Shown here in pieces: positions 1-4,791 of a stretch of 8,173 bases of DNA. Both the position numbers and the translations under genes were made by a program. The notes under the pieces are model-generated. The model was not told the DNA's origin. It made no database searches and worked only from the letters and a program-made list of their open reading frames with translations. The stretch spans positions 1 through 8,173 of the forward strand of contig PKWQ01000477.1 of the NCBI GenBank assembly GCA_003133265.1, written 5' to 3'. The DNA is from Acetobacteraceae bacterium. Its GTDB lineage: Bacteria > Pseudomonadota > Alphaproteobacteria > Acetobacterales > Acetobacteraceae. The stretch's first letter is position 1. Each line of letters starts with the position of its first letter.

Positions 1-172
1 CGCCGTCGGCTGGGGCGGCGGCTGGGGTTTCGCCACGCCCGCCGGCACAACCGGAACCGTCTGCGACTGGGGGTGCGCCGTCGGCTGAGGCGGCGGCTGG
101 GGTTTCGCCACGCCCGCCGGCACGATCGGAGCCGCCTGGGGCTGGGAGTGCGCCGTCGGCTGGGGCGGCGGC
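1..172. repeat. 75-bp coding tandem repeat (25 residues per unit)
   Basis: Units begin at 1, 76 and 151, each with CGCCGTCGGCTG. The first 48 bases of units 1 and 2 differ at one position. Unit 3 matches unit 1 for 22 bases and then degenerates into a GCC/GGC run. The period is divisible by three, so the repeat lies in frame in the exported protein on the minus strand. It probably continues beyond the left edge. Confidence 0.9.
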
Positions 173-604
173 GGCGGCGCGGGGGGGGGCGGAAAGAACC
201 GGGGGCACGCCGGCATTTGGCGGGCCCCCTGCGTCAAGCACGTCAAGCACGTCGAGCACGTCGATCACCACCCGTTCGCCGACACGGCTCTCGCGCAGCC
301 CCGCGCCCTTGGCGACCGTCAGGTCCGCCTGCCCGACGCCGCTCGACAAGGCGCGCACGTTGCGCGGCAGCGTCCGCGTGGTGCCGATGACCGGATCGCC
401 GTCGAACAGCAATTGCACATGATCGCCGTCGCGCGTCAGACGGTAGCTGGCGTGGCCGGCGAAATCGAACACCACCCGGCCATAGCCGGGATGATCGCCG
501 GTACGCACGGTGATTTCCGGCGACGGCGTCCCCGCTGCCTCGGCATGCGCGCCGACCAGCGGCGCCAGCAGCAAGCCGAGCAGGACAGGCCACACGCGGC
601 GCAT
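1..604 (-). CDS. Exported protein with AMIN-like beta domain and Pro/Ala-rich 25-residue tandem repeats (3' end outside window)
   Basis: The ATG at 604-602 overlaps the cheZ stop by one base (TGATG), so it is the last visible gene of the fliL-to-cheZ operon. The 201 visible residues start with a signal peptide (about 1-23: MRR, then a Leu-rich core, ending near AHAEA). A beta-rich segment at about 28-120 follows, with the pattern ITVRTGDHPGYGRVVFDF...YRLTRDGDHVQLLF...RVVIDVLD. This resembles the AMIN-like N-terminal domains of large periplasmic TPR or peptidoglycan-associated proteins found in alphaproteobacterial flagellar clusters. From about 140 the protein is low complexity, with 25-residue repeats containing AGGRGETPAAA and PADGA. 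The gene runs off the left edge, so its C-terminal domain is unknown. I infer a periplasmic, cell-wall-linked role in motility. The exact family is unassigned. The reading frame is secure because it stays open with a clean signal peptide; the function is not. Confidence 0.75.
   Translation of the reverse strand, partial: MRRVWPVLLGLLLAPLVGAHAEAAGTPSPEITVRTGDHPGYGRVVFDFAGHASYRLTRDGDHVQLLFDGDPVIGTTRTLPRNVRALSSGVGQADLTVAKGAGLRESRVGERVVIDVLDVLDVLDAGGPPNAGVPPVLSAPPRAAAAAPADGALPAPGGSDRAGGRGETPAAASADGAPPVADGSGCAGGRGETPAAAPADG
181..189. repeat. Nine-base G homopolymer inside a coding region
   Basis: Nine consecutive G on the plus strand (nine C in the coding sense) encode part of an Ala-Pro-Pro-Arg stretch just before the tandem repeats of the exported protein. 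A tract of this length can slip during replication and shift the frame of everything downstream. It is also a place where a sequencing error would matter. Confidence 0.9.
233..265. repeat. 9-bp tandem repeat encoding Val-Leu-Asp
   Basis: GTCAAGCAC occurs at 233-241 and 242-250, GTCGAGCAC at 251-259, and a partial unit follows to 265. On the minus strand this reads as repeated Val-Leu-Asp at the end of the beta domain of the exported protein. In-frame 9-bp units would lengthen or shorten the linker without a frameshift. Confidence 0.85.
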
Positions 605-1260
605 CAGTCGAAGCTGGCGAGCAGCTTGTCGATGTCGGACTGGTCCATCGCCGCCGCCGGAAGCTGCGGCCCGTTCAGCAGCGAGACCGCATCCGCCGCC
701 TGCGGCAACGACAGCCGGGCCTCGCCGTCGCTGGGCCCGAACGTGGAGACGATATGCTCCACCTTCGCCTCGATCGCCTTCAGCGCGCCGACCACCTTGG
801 TGATCCGCTGGCCGGTGATGTCCTGGAAACTGCACGCCTCGTAGATGCGGGTGGTCGCCACCTGCAACTGCGTCGCCGCTTGTCCGGTCAGGCCCGCCGC
901 CACCCGATCCAGCGTCTCGCAGTTCTCCAGGATCGCATCGGTCGCCGCGGCGGTGTGGGCAATGATCGCATCCAGCTCGTCGGTGGCGAAGGGGATGTGA
1001 CTGACGTTGATGACATCCACTTCCAGCGCGGCGATCTCTGCCTTGGCGGTGGCGATGGTCCGGCCCAGTTCCTCCACCTCGGCGAGCACCGAGGCCTCTT
1101 TGGCGGACAGATCCCCGTTCATGGTGGCGAGCACCGAGCGCACCACTTCCGCCACCATGTCGGGGTCGGCGGTCGGATGGCGCGCGTGGATCTCGGCCAG
1201 CCGCGCCGCCAATGTCGAAGCCCCGCCGCGGGAGCCGAGCCGGGAGTTGCCTTCAGCCAT
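604..1260 (-). CDS. cheZ: Chemotaxis protein phosphatase CheZ
   Basis: This 218-residue protein dephosphorylates CheY-P and so ends the motor-switching signal in the cytoplasm. The decisive evidence is the segment SFQDITGQRITKV at 144-156, the CheZ catalytic signature. Asp147 and Gln151 have the same spacing as E. coli Asp143 and Gln147. The region from about 50 to 170 is predominantly helical, as expected for the CheZ four-helix bundle. The C-terminus DQSDIDKLLASFD (206-218) matches the CheY-tethering helix of the family. The start ATG at 1260 overlaps the end of cheY by 8 bases, with a GAGAAGG Shine-Dalgarno about 10 bases upstream inside cheY. The direct cheY-cheZ overlap supports the call. 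The length is close to E. coli CheZ (214). Confidence 0.92.
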   Translation of the reverse strand: MAEGNSRLGSRGGASTLAARLAEIHARHPTADPDMVAEVVRSVLATMNGDLSAKEASVLAEVEELGRTIATAKAEIAALEVDVINVSHIPFATDELDAIIAHTAAATDAILENCETLDRVAAGLTGQAATQLQVATTRIYEACSFQDITGQRITKVVGALKAIEAKVEHIVSTFGPSDGEARLSLPQAADAVSLLNGPQLPAAAMDQSDIDKLLASFD

Positions 1261-1639
1261 GTCCCAGCACCTTCTCGATCTTCTCGCGGAGCGTCTCGGC
1301 GTTGAACGGCTTGACGATGTAGTTGGACACGCCCGCCTGCTTCGCCGCGATCACGTTCTCGGTCTTGCTCTCGGCCGTGATCATGATGAACGGCATCGCC
1401 TTCAGCCGCGCATCGGCGCGCACTTCCTGCAATAGTTGCAGCCCGGTCATCGGCGCCATGTTCCAGTCGCTGATCACCAGACCGAAACTACCCGCCCGCA
1501 GCTTGCCCAGCGCCTCGGCCCCGTCCATCGCCTCTTCCACGTTGTTGAAGTCGATCTGCTTCAACAGGTTGCGGATAATGCGCAGCATGGTCTTGTAGTC
1601 GTCCACGATCAGCACGCTCATCGACTTGTCGATCGACAT
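1253..1639 (-). CDS. cheY: Single-domain chemotaxis response regulator CheY
   Basis: This 128-residue receiver domain has no output domain, the normal length for CheY. All functional residues are visible: the acidic pair Asp13-Asp14 (LIVDDYKT), phospho-acceptor Asp58 (ISDWNM), switch Thr88 (MITAE), and Tyr107 and Lys110 (SNYIVKPF). When phosphorylated it should bind the N-terminal peptide of FliM, encoded upstream in the same operon, and alter motor rotation. The ATG at 1639 has a GGAAGGA-type ribosome site about 8 bases upstream. A second ATG at codon 7 (MSVLIVDD) is possible, but it leaves the domain very short at the N-terminus. The stop is inside the first codons of cheZ. No CheA, CheW or receptor gene is in the window, so the kinase must be encoded elsewhere. 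Confidence 0.95.
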   Translation of the reverse strand: MSIDKSMSVLIVDDYKTMLRIIRNLLKQIDFNNVEEAMDGAEALGKLRAGSFGLVISDWNMAPMTGLQLLQEVRADARLKAMPFIMITAESKTENVIAAKQAGVSNYIVKPFNAETLREKIEKVLGHG

Positions 1640-1689
1640 TCAGTTGTCCTTCCACCTATCGCAGCCAAATCAGGCGATGCCGCGCCATG

Positions 1690-1734
1690 CGTTCATCCAC
1701 CGGGCGTTCATCCACCGGGCGTTCATCCGCCGGG
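1690..1734. repeat. Three 15-bp tandem repeats across the motE stop codon
   Basis: GCGTTCATCCACCGG occurs at 1690-1704 and 1705-1719, and with one change (GCGTTCATCCGCCGG) at 1720-1734. On the minus strand each unit reads GGA-TGA-ACG in the motE frame, so every copy supplies an in-phase TGA. The real stop (1725-1723) is in the first unit met by the ribosome, and two backup stops follow. The repeat fills about half of the 83-bp motE-cheY spacer. Confidence 0.9.
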
Positions 1735-2403
1735 CGCGGCATTGGTCGCGGTCCGCACACGCAGTTTGGCCAGGCCGTCCGTTACCTCCCGCGCCTTGTC
1801 GGGTTTCATCGCCGAGAGGATCGGCGCGGCCTTCAACTCTTTCATCCGGTCCAGGACCTGCAACAGCACGGGCATATCGAGCTCGTTCATGATCGTCGCC
1901 GCATCGCGCGGCTTCATGTTCTCGTAGAGCTTGACCAGCCCCTGCCAGCCGGTCTCGTCATGCTCGTGGCGGGATGCGTCCAGCTTCTGGAGTTGGTTTT
2001 GCAACGCCTGCAATTCCTCCACCCGCGCGGCCACCTTGCGTTCAGCGGCCCCCAGCACGGACTCGCGCGTTGCCAGCGTGGTCTCGCGCGCATCCAGTTC
2101 CTGGCGACGCTGGCGCAGTTCCAGCAGCACCGCGCGCTCGCCGTCGCTGATCGTCGGCAGCTCCGGCTTCGGCTCGGCGGATGCCGGCGAGGCGGCGGCG
2201 TCCCCCGACGGTGCTTTGCCGGCGGCCGGCCCGGGCGTATCGCGCGCCGCGGCTTGCGCCGCCGCTTGTATCGACAGCGACGGCACCGCGAACATCAACG
2301 GCGCCACGGCGCGCAGCAGTTCCACCGATTTCACCACCAGCAGCGAGGCAACGGCGAAAATCGTCGCCGGCAACAGCCGGGCGCGCGGCATCAACATACT
2401 CAT
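1723..2403 (-). CDS. motE: MotE-family flagellar protein (membrane anchor, coiled coil, MgtE-N-like domain)
   Basis: This 226-residue protein has a membrane segment near the N-terminus (about 10-40), then a Pro/Ala-rich periplasmic linker (about 45-85). A charged coiled coil follows at about 88-142 (LRQRRQELDARETTLATRE and onward), then a C-terminal helical domain at about 155-216 (YENMKPRDAATIMNELDM, VLDRMKELKAAPILSAMKPDKA). The last part is the MgtE-N/FliG-like repeat typical of MotE. In Sinorhizobium MotE is a periplasmic chaperone for the motility protein MotC; that partner is not visible here, so the same job is inferred. The ATG at 2403 overlaps the upstream DUF6468-type stop by ATGA, with GAGG about 12 bases before it. 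Alternative ATGs at codons 3 and 5 would not change the topology. The family is firm; the precise role in this species is open. Confidence 0.85.
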   Translation of the reverse strand: MSMLMPRARLLPATIFAVASLLVVKSVELLRAVAPLMFAVPSLSIQAAAQAAARDTPGPAAGKAPSGDAAASPASAEPKPELPTISDGERAVLLELRQRRQELDARETTLATRESVLGAAERKVAARVEELQALQNQLQKLDASRHEHDETGWQGLVKLYENMKPRDAATIMNELDMPVLLQVLDRMKELKAAPILSAMKPDKAREVTDGLAKLRVRTATNAAPGG

Positions 2404-2840
2404 CGCGCCGGCCTCAACGCCTTCAGCAGATCGCGCTCCGCCTGGCTGCGTACCCGCGGCGTCTCGGCCAGATCGGGCTCGGACAGCACCAGCCGTGGCG
2501 GTTCGGCGGTCAGCGTCCGTCCGGCGCGCACCAGCGCGTCCATCCGGTCCGCCAGCCGCTCGCCCCGCTCCATCAGGAGCCCGAGATCGTCCTTCAGGGT
2601 CGAGGCGGTTTCGATGTGCCGGACAATCTGCCGTCCAGCACCTTCCGCCACGTCGCGCAGCCGGCCGATCCCCAGCTCCGCCTGCCGCGTGCTGGCGTTG
2701 AAGCCGTCGATCAGTTCCTCCAGCGCCGCGCGATCGCGCTTCAGCACGCCCAGCGCCCGCTCAAGGCGCAAGGCATGGAACAGCGTCGCCGCCAGGAGCC
2801 CGATCAGAGCGAGGTCCAGCACCCATTGCATACCGTCCAT
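2400..2840 (-). CDS. DUF6468-type membrane-anchored coiled-coil protein
   Basis: This 146-residue protein has one N-terminal membrane helix (about 5-23, WVLDLALIGLLAATLFHALR) and then a long amphipathic helical region (about 25-110). That region includes LKRDRAALEELIDGFNAS and DDLGLLMERGERLADRMDALV. The shape and the position between fliM and motE match the uncharacterised DUF6468 proteins of alphaproteobacterial flagellar clusters; I assign the family from memory. There is no catalytic motif. The C-terminal 35 residues are Pro- and charge-rich and probably flexible. Translation starts at ATG 2840 after a GAGGG-like site and ends in an ATGA overlap with motE. A single membrane anchor plus a coiled coil suggests a scaffold near the stator or the MS/C ring, but that is inference. 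No function has been seen in the sequence. Confidence 0.8.
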   Translation of the reverse strand: MDGMQWVLDLALIGLLAATLFHALRLERALGVLKRDRAALEELIDGFNASTRQAELGIGRLRDVAEGAGRQIVRHIETASTLKDDLGLLMERGERLADRMDALVRAGRTLTAEPPRLVLSEPDLAETPRVRSQAERDLLKALRPAR

Positions 2841-2856
2841 TCTGATGCCCTCAGGG

Positions 2857-2919
2857 TTAGCAATTCGTCACCGCCCGCGCGGCGGCGATCATGCCGGCGG
2901 GGCCGCAGCGCGCGTTCAT
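2857..2919 (-). CDS. Possible 20-residue micro-ORF coupled to the fliM stop
   Basis: An ATG at 2919-2917 overlaps the fliM TGA as ATGA. It opens a 20-codon frame (MNARCGPAGMIAAARAVTNC) ending with TAA at 2857, 16 bases before the DUF6468-type start at 2840. The geometry is the same as at most real junctions of this operon, so ribosomes finishing fliM could reinitiate here. The peptide resembles no family I know and the upstream Shine-Dalgarno is weak. It may only carry ribosomes across the 75-bp fliM-DUF6468 gap, or it may be chance. Confidence 0.3.
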   Translation of the reverse strand: MNARCGPAGMIAAARAVTNC

Positions 2920-3995
2920 CGTTCGGTGGCCTGCTGTCGCGGCGTGTCGTGCTCGATCCGCACCGCCATGCGGTTCTTCCGCCGTCCCACCCGTCCGTCG
3001 AACAGGCTTACCGCACCGCAGCGCACCTGTACCGGCGCACCGGGCGCGGCGTTCAGCACCATGCGGCTGCCCGGACGCAACGCCATCACGTCCGACAACC
3101 GCATCACCTGCTCGTCCAGCACCACGTCGAGTTCGACGTCGGTGTTCCACAATTCCTCGGCCAGATGGGTTTCCCAGATGGAATCGCGGCCGAACTTCTC
3201 GCCCATGAATTGCTGCAACAGCAGCTCACGCACCGGCTCCAGCGTGGCGTAGGGCAGCAGCAGCTCCATCCGTCCGCCGCGATCCTCCATGTCGATCCGC
3301 AGCCGCGACAGCACCGCCGCGTTGGACAGGCGGGAGATGGTGGCGAAGCGCGGGTTCACCTCCAGCCGTTCGAAGCGGAACGTGACCGGGCACAGCGGAT
3401 CGAACGCGGCGGAGAGATCGGCCAGCACCACATGGATCAGCCGCTCCACCAGCGTGCGTTCGATCGTGGTGTAGGGCCGGCCCTCGATCCGCATCGCCGC
3501 CGTGCCGCGCCGTCCGCCCAGCAGCACGTCCACGATCGAGTAGATCATGGCGCTGTCGACCACCATCAGCCCGTAATTGTCCCATTCCTCCGCCTTGAAC
3601 ACCGCGAGCATCGCCGGCAGCGGGATCGAGTTCAGGTAGTCGCCGAAGCGCAGCGACAGGATGTTGTCGATGCCGACCTCGACGTTGTCGCTGGTGAAGT
3701 TGCGCAGGCTGGTGGACATGATCCGCACCAGCCGGTCGAACACGATCTCCAGCATCGGCAGGCGCTCGTAGGACACGAGGCCGGAGCTGATGATCTTCTG
3801 CATGCCGGTGCGGTTCTCACCGTCGGCGGGTCCGTCGTCGAAGCCGAGCAGGCTGTCGATCTCGGCCTGGTTGAGCACGCGCGCCGGCTGGGCGGGAACC
3901 GCCTCGACAACCTCCGCGCCCGGGTCCGCGTCGAGGTCCGCGCCCCAGGCGGCGGCGAGGGCGTCGTCGGACTGGGCGGATGCGGGATCGCTCAC
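2916..3995 (-). CDS. fliM: Flagellar motor switch protein FliM
   Basis: This 359-residue C-ring protein links CheY-P binding to reversal of rotation. Residues 41-52 (LNQAEIDSLLGF) are the CheY-P docking peptide. They sit after an unusually long acidic Ala/Asp-rich leader of about 40 residues; E. coli FliM has this peptide at its very N-terminus. The middle domain (about 70-265) has the conserved elements VVDSAMIYSIVDVLLGGRRG (145-164) and RPYTTIERTLVERLI (173-187). The C-terminal SpoA domain (about 275-348) mediates FliN contact. The start is GTG at 3995-3993, overlapping the fliL TGA as GTGA. No Shine-Dalgarno is apparent, so it probably relies on translational coupling to fliL. No later start is reasonable, because the next Met (65) lies beyond the docking peptide. 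fliN is not in the window. Confidence 0.97.
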   Translation of the reverse strand: MSDPASAQSDDALAAAWGADLDADPGAEVVEAVPAQPARVLNQAEIDSLLGFDDGPADGENRTGMQKIISSGLVSYERLPMLEIVFDRLVRIMSTSLRNFTSDNVEVGIDNILSLRFGDYLNSIPLPAMLAVFKAEEWDNYGLMVVDSAMIYSIVDVLLGGRRGTAAMRIEGRPYTTIERTLVERLIHVVLADLSAAFDPLCPVTFRFERLEVNPRFATISRLSNAAVLSRLRIDMEDRGGRMELLLPYATLEPVRELLLQQFMGEKFGRDSIWETHLAEELWNTDVELDVVLDEQVMRLSDVMALRPGSRMVLNAAPGAPVQVRCGAVSLFDGRVGRRKNRMAVRIEHDTPRQQATER

Positions 3996-4528
3996 TGGAC
4001 CAGCATTTCAGTGAACAGCACATCGACGATGCGCGACGGTGCCACGGCGATATCGGCGCGGGCGATCAGTTCCTCGCGCAGCCGGTAGGTGCCGGCGGCG
4101 CCGCGCAGTTCCTCCGGCCGCATCTCGCGCAGATAGGTCTGGAACAGATCCAGCACCCTGGGCAGCGTCGCCTTCACCCGCTCCACGTCCTCGGGCTTGG
4201 CAACCTCCAGCCGCGCGACCAGCTTCACGTAGCTCGGCCGGCGCTGGGTGCCGTTCAGGTTGGCGACCATCTCCGGCAAATCGATATAGACCGGTGTCAC
4301 CGGCGCGGCCTCCGCCTGCTGCCGGTCGTGGCCCTTGCCGAGCAGGCGCGGCAGCACGCCGCCGAACCACAATCCGGCGCCGATGCCGCCTACGACCAGC
4401 GGGATCGCCAGCAGGAGCAGTTTCTTCCTGCCGGACCTGGCCGACGGAGCAGGCTCGACCACCGGATCGGCTTCCTTGTCCGGCTCCCTGTCCTTATCGC
4501 GGCCCTTGCTGTCCTTCGACACCGCCAT
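3992..4528 (-). CDS. fliL: Flagellar basal body-associated protein FliL
   Basis: This 178-residue single-pass inner-membrane protein associates with the stator around the basal body. Residues 1-34 are a highly charged cytoplasmic tail (MAVSKDSKGRDKDREPDKEA...), followed by RKK and a membrane helix at about 37-58. A periplasmic FliL domain (about 75-178) contains VYIDLPEMVANLNGTQRRPSYVK and ends in DVLFTEMLVQ, the usual FliL C-terminus. The open frame extends upstream, but ATG 4528 is chosen because a GGAGGG ribosome site lies just before it and the tail fits the family. It is the first gene of the leftward operon, with a sigma-54-like element upstream at 4565-4579. Its TGA overlaps the fliM GTG. 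Confidence 0.95.
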   Translation of the reverse strand: MAVSKDSKGRDKDREPDKEADPVVEPAPSARSGRKKLLLLAIPLVVGGIGAGLWFGGVLPRLLGKGHDRQQAEAAPVTPVYIDLPEMVANLNGTQRRPSYVKLVARLEVAKPEDVERVKATLPRVLDLFQTYLREMRPEELRGAAGTYRLREELIARADIAVAPSRIVDVLFTEMLVQ

Positions 4529-4564
4529 GTCGCACCCTCCGCGCGCATCGCCACCGGACGACGC

Positions 4565-4579
4565 GCCCACAAACTGCCA
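4565..4579 (-). promoter_or_regulatory. Candidate sigma-54 promoter for fliL operon (partial match)
   Basis: On the minus strand this reads TGGCAGTTTGTGGGC. The -24 half TGGCA is good, and GG and GC are separated by the required 10 bases. The -12 half is GGGC rather than TTGC. The distance from the -12 GC to the fliL ATG is about 37 bases, almost the same as for the strong element facing flgF. The position makes it a likely promoter, but the sequence match alone is moderate. Confidence 0.5.
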
Positions 4580-4606
4580 CGCGGGCCTTAACGAAGCCTT
4601 GCGCCA

Positions 4607-4623
4607 CCCCCGCCCCCGCCCCC
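4607..4623. repeat. C-rich tract, three runs of five C at 6-base period
   Basis: CCCCC-G-CCCCC-G-CCCCC lies in the divergent fliL/flgF region, so the minus strand has three runs of five G. This could form a two-tetrad or slipped G-quadruplex or act as a structural spacer. It does not code for anything recognisable. Confidence 0.6.
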
Positions 4624-4634
4624 AATGGGCCGAA

Positions 4635-4647
4635 CCTGCCCGGCAGG
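4635..4647. promoter_or_regulatory. Perfect palindrome, candidate activator site
   Basis: CCTGCC-C-GGCAGG is a 6+1+6 perfect inverted repeat about 100 bases upstream of the flgF -24/-12 element, and slightly closer to the fliL-side element. Sigma-54 promoters need an upstream-bound activator (FlbD/FleQ/FlgR-type). Short palindromes arise easily in GC-rich DNA, so this is only a candidate. Confidence 0.35.
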
Positions 4648-4658
4648 ATCGGTCGGCA

Positions 4659-4677
4659 CCCGGCAACGGATGCCGGG
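4659..4677. promoter_or_regulatory. 7-bp inverted repeat, candidate sigma-54 enhancer site
   Basis: CCCGGCA-ACGGA-TGCCGGG is a perfect 7+5+7 inverted repeat centred near 4668. It lies roughly midway between the two divergent -24/-12 elements. Its CGGCA/TGCCG arms recall, from memory, the ftr sites bound by the flagellar activator FlbD in Caulobacter. One dimer site here could serve both operons. Confidence 0.4.
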
Positions 4678-4712
4678 CCGGCAGCCCCAGGCACGCGCCA
4701 ATCCCAGGGAAA

Positions 4713-4726
4713 CCGCCGGTTGGCGG
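4713..4726. promoter_or_regulatory. Inverted repeat next to the flgF promoter
   Basis: CCGCC-GGTT-GGCGG is a perfect 5+4+5 inverted repeat ending 12 bases before the -24 element of the flgF promoter. This is too close for a classical enhancer, but it is a plausible repressor or IHF-like modulator position. The arms are short and GC-only, so chance occurrence is quite possible. Confidence 0.25.
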
Positions 4727-4738
4727 ACCGGCACCGGC

Positions 4739-4753
4739 TGGCACGCGGCTTGC
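4739..4753 (+). promoter_or_regulatory. Sigma-54 (-24/-12) promoter for flgF-flgG-flgA-flgH
   Basis: TGGCACGCGGCTTGC matches the sigma-54 consensus TGGCACG-N4-TTGC at every defined position. The -24 GG is at 4740-4741 and the -12 GC at 4752-4753. A start of transcription near 4765 would leave a leader of about 27 bases before the flgF ATG. Sigma-54 control of rod, ring and hook genes is well known in Caulobacter and other flagellated proteobacteria, so the context agrees. Confidence 0.82.
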
Positions 4754-4791
4754 GCTGCTCGGGCCAGGATCACAGCACGGACATTGCCGCC

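Noticed and set aside
1..172. CRISPR-like array from the regularly spaced 75-bp units
   Set aside because: The units are contiguous, in frame and without unique spacers; they encode a protein repeat.
1655..1688. Ten-codon ORF on the minus strand between motE and cheY
   Set aside because: Very short, no ribosome site and no overlap with a gene; expected by chance.
1690..1734. Short direct repeats as an integration or insertion-sequence footprint
   Set aside because: They are three adjacent 15-bp units with no inverted ends, transposase or interrupted gene; a simple tandem expansion explains them.
1687..4088. Long plus-strand open frames (521 and 635 codons) opposite motE, the DUF6468-type gene and fliM
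   Set aside because: They are Arg/His/Gln/Pro-rich with no domain, cross several well-supported minus-strand genes, and are the usual antisense shadows of GC-rich coding DNA.
4039..4791. Upstream extension of the flgF frame, and long frames at 4335-5645 and 5513-6769
   Set aside because: The flgF extension runs antisense through fliL and the promoter region, and the FlgF family begins at MESIANIATS. The others are shadow frames of flgF, flgG and flgA without recognisable motifs.
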